Shown: positions 1 through 11,159 of the stretch, in pieces
How positions within the stretch are numbered: the stretch's first letter is position 1
Layout of the letters: every line of letters starts with the position of its first letter
Origin: Gautieria morchelliformis
Taxonomy: Eukaryota; Basidiomycota; Agaricomycetes; Gomphales; Gomphaceae
Reading direction: 5' to 3'
DNA: 64,000 nucleotides
Assembly: GCA_015179125.1 (NCBI GenBank)
Contig: WHVA01000171.1
Coordinates: forward strand, 1-64,000
Position numbers and translations under genes: made by a program
The notes under the pieces: generated by a model
The model's database searches: none
What the model saw: only the letters and a program-made list of their open reading frames with translations
Told to the model about the DNA's origin: nothing

Positions 1-1580
1 CATGTGCCGCTGGAACATAGGTTCGGTTGTCGAGCTTGAGAAAGCCCTCGGGGTCTGTGGTCCACCTCGGGTCATCAACCAAGCCGAGGTGCAACTTGGC
101 TATGGGGTCCGAGGGAGGTTCGCTAATATGTCAGCTTGGATCTGCTTGGTATCAAGCAGAGAACAGCTCGGAGTACGACGGGAGCAAGGTTAGTAGCTCT
201 AAGGACTATGCCAGCTGGTGTTGAGTAAACACTGGCCGTAGTTCTATGGGTTATGGTGGCATAGTCGCTATTCCCTCTTTAAGGTAGAGTCCCATCGTCT
301 AGTGAGAGAGTCAGGCTTCGTTCCGAGGCAGCCCGGTCAGAAACGGATGGCAGGTTGAACTGGGAAAGTATTCTGACCACCGAGCTTGTCGACGGGTCAA
401 GAGCTTCGTTGTTGAAAAGTATTCGAGGTTCTTGTGATCGTGATAACGTCGACAGGGTTGCCAGAACCCTCGAGGTAGTGTCACCAGCGTTGAAAAGCTT
501 CAAAAATTGCTAGGAGCTCCTTGTCATGAACATCATAGTTGAGCTCAGTAGAGGTGAATGTGCAGGAGTGAAAGGCGATGGGATGAAGTTTGCCTTCCGA
601 GGTTCGCAGTGATAAGATGCCGCTAAGGCATAATCTGAAGCATCAGTCTCTACGATTAGTGGAAGGTCAGGAATCCAGTGGGTAAGGATAGGAGCGGTAG
701 TGAACGCCCTCTTCACCAGTTGAAGCCCTGTCGACAATCCTCGGAAAAGTTCCAAGGGGTACCCTTGCGGGTGAGTCGGTGAGAGGAATGGTGATGTCGG
801 AGTAGTTGTGAATGAAACGTGTGGCGAAACCGAGGAAAGACTGGATGTCGCGAACTTTGCGAGGCTCAGGCCAGCCTTGAATGACCTTTACCTTGTCGTC
901 CGCCATAGTGAGGCCCTTGGGAGAGAGTATGCAGCCGAGGAATTCAACCGAGTCACGATGAAACTCGCATTTGTCTTCTTTGGCGAAGAGGTTGTTGAGT
1001 CGCAGTCATCGCAAGACTTCCTTGACATGTTCAACATGTTTGGAGGGGTCACTGGAGTAGATTAGAATGTCATCCAAGTATACCACCACACAAACGTCCA
1101 GAAGGTCGGCGAAAATCTCGTTCATGAATCTCTGGAAAGCAGCAGGGCCATTAGTGAGACCAAATGGCATAACCAACCATTCAAAAGACCCATAGCGAGT
1201 CCTGAAGGCAGTTTCCATTCGTCACCCTTGGCCACCCTTACGAGGTGTAAGCGTGATGAAGGTCAATCTTCGTATAGATGCGAGCATTCTTTGGAGCATC
1301 AAGTAATCAGCAATCAATGGTAATGGTACCGATCTTTTTTCGAGATCTTGTTTAAACCTCGGAAGTTGACACACAACCGAAGTGAGCCATCTTTTTGCGG
1401 ACAAACAATACCGGTGCACCATGAGGCGAGCACAAATGTCAGATGAAACCGATGTTCAAGTGCTCGTCGATGAACTCGCGAAGTGCTTTGAGTTTGGAAG
1501 CTGAGAGAGAGTAGATGGGACCGATGGGCGGCGAGGTCCCTTCTTCAAGGTTGATCTTGATATTGTGCGGTCGGTGGGGG
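1..1580 (-). pseudogene. gypsy A reverse transcriptase and RNase H, frameshifted
   Basis: The minus strand encodes the gypsy RT-RNase H core in several frames. From right to left: the RT N-terminal segment (INLEEGTSPPIGPIYSLS, then REFIDEHLN, near 1575-1440); the fingers with GAPVLFVRKK near 1420-1380; the LDLHHAY region near 1255, where one base is gained and then one is lost near 1215; the palm with [20 protein letters not shown] and the catalytic YLDD (1218-1006); the connection with FLGFATRFIHNYSDI (about 840-780); and RNase H with VETDASDYAL (about 660-625). Positions 500-1 are RNase H and linker remnants in other frames. RT would copy element RNA into DNA and RNase H would remove the template. 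At least four frame changes make this copy non-functional. Confidence 0.85.
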
Positions 1581-1836
1581 GCTAGAGTGTCAGCGCATGC
1601 CTTGCTGAACACATCTGCAAATTCGTGGTATACTTCGGGAACATGTTTTTTAATGTTCTCAGAAAGCTCGGGAGAGCTTTTTCCCGATGTTGCTCCTCAG
1701 GCGAGGAGCTCAGGCGAGGCCAGATTGAGCTGAAACACTTCGGACCCTTCCAATCTAGATGCGCGCATGAAAGCGGGTGCATTGATTAGGGAAACGAGGG
1801 GTGCTTGCAACTTCGAAGGCCATAAATCCGGTAATT

Positions 1837-2343
1837 TTAAAATCTTTTTAAGGTCGAAGGCGGGGGCGAAGATGCCATAGGCGAGGTCGAAGTCCTAGCC
1901 GAAGCTGAGTGGGCTGACGTCGCCGTGGTCGCTGGAGTCGTAGTTAGGTCGATGGTCTTGAAAGTAATACTGCCCAATACCCAGTCAATCGACGGATTGT
2001 AGCGGGTGAGCCAGTTATGGCCAAGTACCACTGAGCAACTCGAGTCGAGCGAGGTTATGTAGAAGGTAACCCATTGTTGTTCACCAGTCGGAAAGCAGAT
2101 ACAGAGGTCTAGAGCTTGGGTAATGGCAGTGTTAGTACTACCGTCAAATAGTTTCAAGGGTATAGGAGAGACAGGATAAGCAGGCATAGAGTACTTCTGG
2201 ACAAATCTGGATTCAATAAAACAATCTGAGGACCCGCAGTCAACTAATGCAACAAAAGAGACGTTGGGAAGCAAAGGCGAGGTTAGATCTACATTAAGGG
2301 AATCTTTGGACAATGAATGAGAAGCGGCACTGAGTCTGAGCAC
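1837..2343 (-). pseudogene. gypsy A retropepsin-like protease segment
   Basis: Segment of about 168 residues between gag and RT. It has a retropepsin-type active site, ALVDCGSSDCFI, in which the usual D-S/T-G reads D-C-G, followed by the flap and the VVLGHNWLTRYNPSIDW segment typical of fungal Ty3/gypsy proteases. It would cleave the Gag-Pol polyprotein. It lies in a different frame from the preceding gag zinc-knuckle segment. The DCG triad and the neighbouring frameshifts suggest the copy is inactive. Confidence 0.75.
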
Positions 2344-2367
2344 GGTGAGGTTACCGCAATCCTCGGA

Positions 2368-3017
2368 TCATGTGGTTCCGAGGTTGCCACCTATTTTTTT
2401 CACCTCCGTAATGGAGGCCGAAGTCCCCTCGTTGGGGGTCTTCGCTGCCCGACCTTTAGAACCGCTACCGCTCGTAGACTTGTTCTTCGGGCAGTCCTTG
2501 ACGATGTGGCCTTTGGTGCCACAAAGTAGACAAAGGCCCTGGTCGACCCGACGTTGGCGTTCCTCGGGAAGTAGTTTGCCATCCTTCCCAAGCTTGCTCG
2601 ATATGTCAGGCTGGCTCTTGTTGTTCGAAGAGTTGTTGTTGGAACATTTGCTGTTGTTGTTAGTCTTGTTGCGGTTCTTATTGTTGTTGGAACCACTGGA
2701 AGACTGGTTGTTTTTCGTGGCATTGCTGCTGGACTGATTAGTGGCGCGTGCAGGCTGGGAGCTACGACCATTGATCATGGCATCATATTCCTTACGCTCC
2801 CAGTAACGGCTGTCGCATTCCAGTGTGAAGTTCCTAAGCTCGGAGAGGCTGCAGAATCGAGGGAAGTGAAGTAAGTCGTCCTTGATTCGTTTGGCCAAGC
2901 CCTTGTAGGCAAAGTGTCGGAGGGCCGCGTCGTTCCACTGAGTCCAAGTCGAAGCTCGGGCGAAGTCGATAAAGAATCGTGCGGCCTTGTGGTGCTCTTT
3001 CATAACGATCTTCTCGA
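2368..3017 (-). pseudogene. gypsy A Gag, C-terminal part
   Basis: C-terminal half of the gypsy Gag polyprotein. It contains the conserved capsid segment WNDAALRHFAYKGLAKRIKD and DSRYWERKEYD, an asparagine/serine-rich low-complexity linker, and a CCHC zinc knuckle (CLLCGTKGHIVKDC) that would bind genomic RNA. It is separated from its N-terminal half (8271-8874) by the nested copia element at 3023-8270. The residues at the two ends of the insertion join in one frame when one copy of GGTCA is removed, so the insertion disrupted a Gag frame that was still open here. Confidence 0.85.
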
Positions 3018-3022
3018 GGTCA

Positions 3023-3511
3023 TGTTAGCAACTAGGGGCTATGGCAGGGAAGGTTCGGTAGAGTTCTTTGAAAGCTAGAATCAAATATACTCTCTCAGTG
3101 AATTTATTGTCACTGATGTATTAATACAATACCTAGAATCAAATATACTACATGATTTTCAGTCAACATGCTATGTAAATATGAAAGATACTACTCGCCT
3201 CTCTCAGTGAATTTATTGTCACTGAGAGAGGAGTGTAATCCTGTCTCAGAAGGCATATACTTGCACCCGGCCCTTTAGCGCCCAAGGGCTCGCGCGTCGA
3301 AGTCATTTCAAACTCCGCTGGGTGCAGCCGCCTGTGAAAGTAGAAATAACAGAATGAAGTGGAGAGATAGGGAGTAACTAGAAAATTTCGAAAATAAGCA
3401 GAGAAGTGGATGCATGGTACAAGAGCAATGTGAGAAACAATTGGAAACACCATACAATAAATTGAACATATTATGCTTGATTTTGGTGCAGGAGCATAAA
3501 TGCACCCAACA
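3023..3511 (-). repeat. copia 1 3' LTR
   Basis: 489-bp LTR with TG...CA ends. It matches 7782-8270 without a difference that I could see. It contains a 13-bp perfect inverted repeat (3198-3210 and 3219-3231) around an 8-base loop, and a partial second copy of that motif near 3092-3120. Confidence 0.95.
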
Positions 3512-3524
3512 CGCCCCCTCAAGC

Positions 3525-6500
3525 TTAATATATTCCGATTTTCTCGTTGAGGATTCTCACTCTAGGACTAGGAAGTCCTTTAGTGAGAAGATCGGCTAGC
3601 ATGTGTTCCGTTGGCAGGTACACAAGCTTAATTTCTTCATCTTCGACTATATCTCTGATGAAATATAATCTAATGTCGAAATGCTTGGTCCTCGTGTGTT
3701 GTTGAGTGCCATAGACGATGGCAATGGCTGATTGATTGTCTGAATAAAGTTTGATGGGACAATTCAGCGGTTGGAATACTTCAGAAATAAAGTGGCGCAT
3801 CCATAAGGCTTCTTTGCTCGCATGAGTCAGAGCAACGAATTCGGCTTCAGTTGATGATAGGGCTACTATGGATTGTTTTTGACAACTCCATGATACTGTC
3901 CCTCCATCAATCTGAAAAATATAAGCCGAGTATGAGTGTCTGTGCTCTTGAGAAGCCCAATCCGCATCTGAATATCCAATGAGGCCGTCTCGATTTTTCC
4001 CAAGTGTCAATTTGTAGTCCATCATGCCTTTTAGATATTTAAAGACACGTTTGACTGCATGCCAATGTGTTGGACCTGGGTTTTCGAGGAATTGAGAAAG
4101 TAATGACACTGCGAATGCAATGTCTGGTCAAGTGGCTACTGCTGCCCACATCAATGATCCTATCGCTTGTCTGTATGGAATTCTTGACATCTTCTGTTTG
4201 TCTTCATCTGTGGAAGGGCATTGGTCTCTGGATAATTTAACGGCTGGGTCGAGAGGCGTGGGAAATGTTTTGGCATCATCCAGATTGAATTTTTTGATGA
4301 TTTTTTGGATGTATGCAGCTTGTGATATTGCAATCGATTTGTTATTCCAATCTCTTTCGATTTTGAGGTTCAAAAGCCAGTGAATCTCGCCTAGGTCTTT
4401 CATACTAAAAACCTGGGCAAGGTCATGCTTTACCTCATCGAGGATTGGTTGACTCTCAGCTGTGATAGTGAGGTCGTCTACCGCCGTTGCAATAATCGCA
4501 TGCCCTCTCGGTCCACGTCTGCAAAATACAGCTCCATCCGAAGCTGATTTAGTGAATCCTAACTTGAGAAATTCACCACTCAGACGTTTGTACCATTCCC
4601 TTCCAGATTGTTTGAGGCCGTAAAGTGCTTTCTTCAGCAGGAGGACATCATCTTTGTCTCCGGTCTCATATCCATACGGCTGTCTCATGTAAATAGGTTC
4701 TGGCAGTGTAGCATTCAAATACGCACTGTCCACATCCATTTGGTGAATAGGCCAGTTATTCCTGGCAGCAATGGCACATATAATCCGTAAGGAAGTCATC
4801 CGAGCAACAGGTGCATAGGTTTCATTGTAGTCAACTCCAAAACTTTGTGTAAAGCCTTGGGCGACCATCCTCGATCTAGGTGTGATGGGTTCACCTTCTG
4901 GATTGCGTTTCCAGAGGAATACCCATCTATTTCCGACAATATTTGCTCCAGGAGGTGGTTTAACCACTTCCCATACACCTTTGTCGAGTAGCACCTTGTA
5001 CTCTTTATCCATCGATGCTTTCCATATAGGATCATTTAAGGCTTCATCTGCATTGCTAGGCTCAGTCTGATTCAAATCCGGCAGCACCTTATCTTTGTTT
5101 TGATCGGAGGTCGAAAGTGTACTGATGGCAAGGTTATAATCACTGATGCCGTCAGTTTCAGAGGATAAATCTTGTTCGAATAATTTGTCTTGATGGTCCT
5201 CAATGTCCTCGTAAGCTAGTGTAGTGATATCTGCACCAGCATGTCTCTTAGTTTGAGATCTTGTTACGGGACCACTTGGGGCCGGCTGCACCTGCTGCTG
5301 ACGGATCCTTTCACTTCTCCTTGTTGGAGCAGCTTCTTTAGGTCTGACATCAACAGTCTGACTGGGTTGCAGCTCTTTCAGACGTTCCTCTGGTTCATCA
5401 TCATCAATTTCCTCGATCTTTGCCTCCTCGCTGACTAAGCGACTAGGCATAGGTGCTGGCGCCGAGATGGCCTGTACCATTTTTCTGGACGTAGGTAGCT
5501 GTGACTCTTCAATAGAAATGATTGGAGCTTTGCCCCCCTTCATCTCTGAGTCAAATATAACATTCCGCTCGACAGAAACCTTCTGAGAGTCAGGCCAGTA
5601 GATGCAGTGACCATGGCTCTGTCCAGAGATTCCTATCCACCGAGCTCTTTTGGCACGGGCTGCTAGTTTGTTTCCCTCTTTGACTTTAACGTAGACTTCA
5701 ATTCCCCACACGTGCATGTCTTTCAGGTTCGGTTTCTCGTGATGGATCATTTCAAAAGGGGTTTTATCTGGCAAAGCTCTTGTGTGTGTCCGATTCCTAA
5801 GATAGTTGGCGTGCAAAATTGCATGCCCCCATAAAGTCTTAGGACGACTTGATTCCAATAGCATGGCACGAGCTCTTTCAACTAGAGTTCGGGTTAAACG
5901 TTCAGCAACACCATTTGACTCTGGGGTGTCGTGCACGGTTAGCCGATGCTTCGTGCCTTGCTTGGCCAAATGCTGTTCAAATTCTGAGCTTGTGTATTCG
6001 CCCCCTCTGTCGGAAACAAGTGCTTTGATGTGTATATTCCTCTGTCGAAGCATCAAGGCCTCGTAGAGTTTGTATTTTGAAAATGCTTCCGATTTGTTTG
6101 CCATCAAATAGATAACCGATTCTCTTGAGTAGTCGTCAATGAAAGACACATAATAGGATTTCTTGTCAATTGTGGAGTGTCTCGCTGGTCCCCAGACATC
6201 AGAATAAATTCTGTCACCGAATTTTGATGATCGGCTTCTGGGTTCCTGAGGAAGTGATTTACGTGCAATCTTCACCTGAATGCACGCATCGCAAACAACC
6301 TTGTCACCTTTTGAGCTCAATTCAATGCCTAATATCATGCCACGGTTGAGCAAATGCTGTAGGGACTTTTGTGAAATGTGCCCCATTTTTTGATGTATCT
6401 CCATGGCTGATGCGCATATATGCGCTTCGGCACTTGTGTGTTGTAAATCAAATCGATATAAGCCATTCAGCTTCGGTGCTTGCATCAATATCCTGCCTTT

Positions 6501-7775
6501 ACGATTGGATATTGTGCATTTCTGATCAGCTATTTGTGTGTTATAGCCTGCATCATCGCACCGGCCGATCGAAATCAGGGTAACAGCCATTTTTGGCGCA
6601 TAGAACGTATCCTTCAATGTAATGTTCACAGTCTTATCTCCAACCTTGTTAGATAGCACAAGTGAGCCTGAACCGAAAGCATCAAAAGTGCCTTTGTTGG
6701 CTGCACGAATTGTGCGCGGCTGTGAGAATGGACTGTAATCCCTCAATAAATTCTTGTGAGGGGTCATATGTGCGGTCGTTCCAGTGTCGAGGATAACAAC
6801 AGTGTCCAGAGATAAACTACTCAAATTAGAGCAGTCGAAGTTGGCGAAAGCGGCTGGACTGCCACTCTCATCCTCCTCAGAGGACACTTCTTCGGCAACA
6901 TTCGCCTTGGCTTTGCCCTTCTTCTTTTTGGCTTTCGCTTTCTTCTTCTGACGTGGCCCCTGGCCTTCTTTACCACCTCCTTTAGCCCAGCAACTCTCTA
7001 TAGCATGTCCAGGCTTGTGGCAATTAGTGCATGCAGGCACCTTCGGGTCTTTCCGGCCCTTCTGCCCTTTCGTAGATGAACCAATAAATGCCTGCTCTTC
7101 TTGTGAAATATTGAGAGTCTTTCTCCTGTCGTATTGAGCCTTTAGTACTCTGAGAATATCATCAGGCACTAAGGGCATTCCACATTCTTCGAGCGACGTG
7201 GTAAGGGCATTCATAACTGCCTCATAGGAGGGTGGAAGTGATGCAAGGATAATGTCGGTGAACTCTCCTTCAGAAATTCTGGCTCCCATCTCATTGAGAC
7301 GAGCATATAGGTCTTGGGCCTTGTCCAAGTGATCTCTCAAGTCTCCATCCTCAGGACACCTCATACTGCGAAGCTGTCTCTGTAGGTTGGTGAGGACCAT
7401 CTTGGGCTTTTTGGTCATCTCATTGACCAATGCATCCCAGACTTCTTTTGCTGTATGTCTCTTCTGTAGCATCAGGGCTAGTGACTCTGACACTGAGACG
7501 ATTATTTGGGTTTTTGCCTGTCCTTCTCTGGCAAGATACTTCTCCAGCTTCTCCTCAGCCTTCTCTATCTGAGTTTCCTCAGCTTCTGTGAGAATATGGC
7601 CTGGGGGCATGACTGGAGGATCAGGAGGTCGAATGGCTCTCCCTTCTATATGCCTGAGTAGATTTTTGGACTCAAAATAACTTGTGAGAGTAGCTCGCCA
7701 CAGAGGCCAATTACTTCCATCTGTTGCAAGCTTCTCCACACCCAAAAGCTTCTGCGAAGTGTCTGCGGGGCCCAT
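3525..7775 (-). pseudogene. copia 1 Gag-Pol polyprotein with one internal TGA
   Basis: Single long frame from the ATG at 7775 to the stop at 3525, interrupted only by TGA at 4130-4128. Domains in order: Gag; CCHC knuckle CTNCHKPGHAIESC; aspartic protease ILDTGTTAHMTP; GAG-pre-integrase HQKMGHIS; integrase with D in SDVWGP, D in SDRGGEY and E in ESNGVAERLTRT; RT with QMDVDSAYLNA and ATAVDDLTI; RNase H with YSDADWASQ and SSTEAEFVA. The start at 7775 is chosen because MGPAD matches the start of copia 2 and an upstream in-frame Met lies inside the LTR. The TGA falls at the ...AT-*-PDIAFAV junction, where CGA (Arg) is the likely ancestor, so RNase H would be lost from the product. All catalytic residues I could recognise remain. 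Confidence 0.93.
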
Positions 7776-7779
7776 AACC
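7765..7779 (-). promoter_or_regulatory. copia 1 primer-binding site containing the gag ATG
   Basis: The minus strand reads GGTTATGGGCCCCGC just inside the 5' LTR. This resembles the Drosophila copia-type site that pairs with the anticodon stem-loop of initiator tRNA-Met (half-tRNA priming) rather than with a tRNA 3' end. The ATG at 7775-7773 inside the site is the likely polyprotein start. Pairing to a specific tRNA is inferred from the family, not tested. Confidence 0.75.
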
Positions 7780-7781
7780 CT

Positions 7782-8270
7782 TGTTAGCAACTAGGGGCTA
7801 TGGCAGGGAAGGTTCGGTAGAGTTCTTTGAAAGCTAGAATCAAATATACTCTCTCAGTGAATTTATTGTCACTGATGTATTAATACAATACCTAGAATCA
7901 AATATACTACATGATTTTCAGTCAACATGCTATGTAAATATGAAAGATACTACTCGCCTCTCTCAGTGAATTTATTGTCACTGAGAGAGGAGTGTAATCC
8001 TGTCTCAGAAGGCATATACTTGCACCCGGCCCTTTAGCGCCCAAGGGCTCGCGCGTCGAAGTCATTTCAAACTCCGCTGGGTGCAGCCGCCTGTGAAAGT
8101 AGAAATAACAGAATGAAGTGGAGAGATAGGGAGTAACTAGAAAATTTCGAAAATAAGCAGAGAAGTGGATGCATGGTACAAGAGCAATGTGAGAAACAAT
8201 TGGAAACACCATACAATAAATTGAACATATTATGCTTGATTTTGGTGCAGGAGCATAAATGCACCCAACA
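7782..8270 (-). repeat. copia 1 5' LTR
   Basis: 489-bp LTR with TG...CA ends, read as identical to 3023-3511. It would carry the promoter and polyadenylation signals for minus-strand transcription. It abuts the primer-binding site on its left and gypsy A gag on its right. Confidence 0.95.
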
Positions 8271-8874
8271 GGTCAATCTCGGCTTGGGCAGTGTTGTCGT
8301 ATGGGCCGAAGTTGAGCTCGAGCTTGGCCTTGAAGCTGCCCCAGTCCTTGAGCCAATCTGGCTTGGCAAGGACTTCGCTGAGGATCGCTGGCTTAAAATA
8401 CTGTAGAGCTGAGCCAGACAGGTAAGAAATAGCATACTGCACCTTCGAGGCCCCAGTCTTGAACACTGTGGGATGATCTCGGAAGTTGAGCACGCATTGA
8501 AGGAAGAAGGTGCGAAGCTTGGCCTGGTCGGTGCCATCATAACTATCCGGTTCCTTGACCTTGGCTCGTGCTTCAGACTCGTGAGGTTTCACGAGCTTGA
8601 TGAACACTCGACGCATAAGCTCGTTGTCCTCAAGGTCACCTAGGTCCTCAGGTGGCAGGTTGGGGAGGTCCAGATCATTGTCAGAACCTCCAGAGCCATC
8701 ACCTGGATCACCTGAAGGGTCACCGGGGTCAGCCCTACCTTTGCCTTTGTTACTAGGCTCGGCGGGGTCTGCGAGGGGTATCCCTGGGGACGGTGGTGAA
8801 TCGTCGGGGGCTTCCGAGAAACGTCGCTGTTCTGATATACCCCGAAGGGTGCGAGAACAAGCCATCATGGACAT
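8271..8874 (-). pseudogene. gypsy A Gag, N-terminal part
   Basis: N-terminal part of the gypsy Gag, from the likely ATG at 8874 (MSMMACSRTLRG) to the copia insertion point. The open frame extends upstream into the LTR to 9069, but those codons are LTR sequence. It has an acidic Pro/Gly/Asp-rich stretch and then the capsid-like segment KVKEPDSYDGTDQAKLRTF and YAISYLSGSALQYFKPAI, typical of basidiomycete Ty3/gypsy Gag. It continues at 3017 once the copia element is discounted. Confidence 0.85.
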
Positions 8875-8918
8875 AGTGAAGAAAAGGGATACGTAGGGTG
8901 TAAGCAGTCTGAAAATAC

Positions 8919-9467
8919 TGTTATGGTACGATCCGTTGTGAGGTTGACCCAGGTCGGGAGCGAAACCTGAGGTACGGTCCGAGGTTACGGGGCGAGGTTT
9001 GGATGGGGAAGTCGGAGAGGGACTAGGCTTCAGCTTATGTGCTGCGCCGACCCTACGCATGAGTCCCAACTTCAGAGGTAAACGAATAAGAGGCGAGGTT
9101 TGGCTTAAGAGGCGAGGCTTAGAAACTAACTAAGGATCGAAGTTATATGATAGTTGATTTTCAGACTGAGGAGTAGGAATGCATACAGGGGGGTTTATAT
9201 ATGGGGCGAGGGTACGAGTCAGGGGCGAACATATTAGTGGAGATCAGGGCGAGGTCAGGGCGAGGTAATATGTGAATGATGCGTGATGGAGCGGAATCAG
9301 TAACTAAGGAAATGCGGGCATGGGATCAAGGTCGGATATGAGCTCCACTCGGGTTCGTGCTCAGGCGCAGGATAAGAATCATATGTACTCAGGCACGAGT
9401 ATCACAAGGCTCGGGCTCGGAAGAAAGTTATACCGGTAAGTAACCGGCCAAAGGCCGGGTTCTTACA
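8919..9467 (-). repeat. gypsy A 5' LTR
   Basis: 549-bp LTR with TG...CA ends, next to gypsy A gag. It is recognised by its match to the TSD-flanked solo LTR at 10269-10829. Its right end abuts X-family sequence at 9468. It contains the ggcttcagcttatgtgctgcgcc motif that recurs in other LTR families here. Confidence 0.9.
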
Positions 9468-9693
9468 ATTTCCGACTCCGCTTCCAGTTCCGATTCCATC
9501 TCCACCTCCGCTTTTGGAAATGATTCTGCTTCTGGGAGAACTTCCACCAGTTCTGTTCGCTTTGCCAGTTCCACTCCAATTTCCGACTTCCACTCTCGGA
9601 ACAGTGTCGGAAATCAAGCGACTCATGTATTGGGGGCATCGAGGGTCGATCAAGGGTCAGGGAGGTCAGGAGGATGCAGGTTGATGGCAGGTG

Positions 9694-10951
9694 TGTTACG
9701 TATCGAGATTTCCACTAAGTCGGAACTGGAAAGGACAGCGGCTTCAACTTATAGGTTGCGCCCCCGATGAACTATCGTCCTAAGTATTTCGGAACTGAGT
9801 CGGAAGTCGGAAAGTACTGAACCAAAGGTTTGGTCGGAACTTGGGTCGGAACTGAGGCGGAAGGCGGAAAGATGGAAAGCGGAGAGACTGAGATCTTGCT
9901 AGACTTCGCTGTGCTAAGAACAGGAGATGGAGTGAAGGAAATCAAGTATCAAAGGCGATTATCTGATTGCAAAATAAGAGACATACATGACAGGCTTTTA
10001 TACAAAGAGCTGAGACAACAGGTAATGACATAGTACTAAGCAAATTCCGGGGGAAGCGGAAGTCGAGTAGACAATGCGTGGGAACTAACTATTGGGAACA
10101 ATGGGACTACAAGGGGGGTTCAGGGTAAGGTAGAACAATGGCAAAGAACAAGGGGTCGGGAAAACATATCTGACAACGAATTACAAGGGTGACCGGATAT
10201 GTGGTTTTGATCAACGATGAAACAGGTCCGGTGGGTCCGAGTAATAGAGTCAAAAGAACAAGGGAATATGTTACGATACGATCCGTCGTAAGGTTGACCG
10301 AGGTCGGGGACGAAACCCGAGTCAAGGTCCGAGGTTACAGGGCGAGGTTTGGATGGGGAAGTCGGAGAGGGACTTGGCTTCAGCTTATGTGCTGCGCCGA
10401 CCCTACGCACGAGTCCCAACTTCGGAGGTAAACGAATAAGAGGCGAGGTTCTGGCTTAAGAGGCGAGGCGTAGAAACTAGCTAGGGATCGAAGGGATACG
10501 ATAGTTGATTTTCAGACTGAGGAGTAGGAATGCATACAAGGGGGTTATATACGGACGAGGTGCAAGTCAGGGGCGAACAGATTAGTGGAGGTCAGGGCGA
10601 GGTCAGGAGACCGAGGTCAGGGCGAGGTAATATACGAATGATGCGTGATGGAGCGGAATCAGTAACTAAGGGGATACGGGCATGGGATCAAGGTCGGATA
10701 TGAGTTCAAGGTCGGGATCGGGCTCGGGCACGGATAAGTATCATATGTACTCGGGCATGAATATCACAAGGCTCGGGCTCGGAAGAAGGTTCTACCGGTA
10801 AGTAGCCGGCCAAAGGCCGGGTCCTTACAGAATAGAACAATGGGCGGAATGTCGGAAATATCGGAGGGGCGGAATGTGTTGCGGAAATATCGGAGGGGCG
10901 GAAGGTGTGGCGGAACTGAGGGTCGGAAGTCGGAAATGAACGGTCGTAACA
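9694..10951. mobile_element. B-family solo LTR, interrupted
   Basis: A TG...CA element flanked by AGGTG at 9689-9693 and 10952-10956. After subtracting the nested A-family LTR and its TSD (566 bp), the length is 692 bp, matching the 693-bp intact copy at 58898-59590. No coding region was found. It holds many CGGAA-type repeats and the ggcttcaacttataggttgcgcc motif. Confidence 0.9.
10269..10829 (-). mobile_element. gypsy A-family solo LTR
   Basis: 561-bp LTR homologous to 8919-9467, with TG...CA ends and a GAATA duplication at 10264-10268 and 10830-10834. It is inserted inside the B-family LTR. A solo LTR with intact TSD indicates past LTR-LTR recombination that removed the internal region. 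Confidence 0.93.
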
Positions 10952-11159
10952 AGGTGCCAAGTGTTGTCCCTGGCTGTGCAGCGTAGTATAATACGAGCTC
11001 GCTGACATTGGGGGTCCTTAGACTTTTCTCTTTGGATTTCCCCTTGTCAGGTGAGAATCCCCTCTCTTGTATACTCTGTTCATTTATACATACTTTGGAT
11101 TTCCCCTTGTCAGTTGTGCGGTAGTGTGATCTCCACAACCAGCCAGGGTTGCCCTTACA

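Larger units (their letters stand above)
3023..8270 (-). mobile_element. Ty1/copia retrotransposon 1, full length
   Basis: Complete 5248-bp copia element on the minus strand, inserted in the gag of gypsy A. It has two 489-bp LTRs that read as identical, a primer-binding site next to the right LTR, a polypurine tract (3512-3522, purine-rich on the minus strand) next to the left LTR, and one polyprotein in the order Gag, protease, integrase, RT, RNase H. Identical LTRs imply recent insertion. The only coding lesion seen is one TGA codon at 4130-4128. Solo LTRs of the same family occur at 21875-22471 and 61585-62072. Confidence 0.96.
3018..8275. repeat. 5-bp target duplication GGTCA of copia 1
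   Basis: GGTCA occurs at 3018-3022 directly before the left LTR and at 8271-8275 directly after the right LTR. This is the expected 5-bp target-site duplication of an LTR retrotransposon and fixes the element boundaries. Confidence 0.95.
1..9467 (-). mobile_element. Ty3/gypsy retrotransposon A, partial, interrupted
   Basis: Minus-strand Ty3/gypsy element. The order read from right to left is 5' LTR (8919-9467), gag start (8874), gag continued after a nested copia insertion (3017 to 2368), aspartic protease, reverse transcriptase and RNase H. The window ends just after RNase H, so integrase and the 3' LTR lie outside. Several frameshifts and stops break pol, so this copy is dead. Removing the copia element with one GGTCA duplication rejoins the two gag halves. 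The element sits in an X-family LTR (GGA-rich sequence resumes at 9468). Its own TSD cannot be checked because the left end is missing. Confidence 0.88.
9468..11159 (-). mobile_element. X-family solo LTR, interrupted by a B-family LTR
   Basis: Sequence at 9468-9693 and 10952-11159 is the reverse complement of the intact X copy at 59781-60270. The 9468-9693 part carries the GGA/TCC-rich hexamer-like repeats and the 10952-11159 part carries the CTTGTCAG and TTTCCCCTTG repeats. The two parts are separated by the B-family LTR at 9694-10951 with TSD AGGTG. The other X terminus was displaced by gypsy A and lies left of the window. The right end is ...CCCTTACA at 11159. Confidence 0.85.

Noticed and set aside
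7776-7790. Upstream Met of copia 1 polyprotein at 7790
   Set aside because: It lies inside the LTR, and copia 2 starts at the homologous MGPA position in the primer site.
8875-9069. Extension of gypsy A Gag by 65 N-terminal codons
   Set aside because: These codons are LTR and leader sequence and recur in solo LTRs without gag; the ATG at 8874 is the better start.
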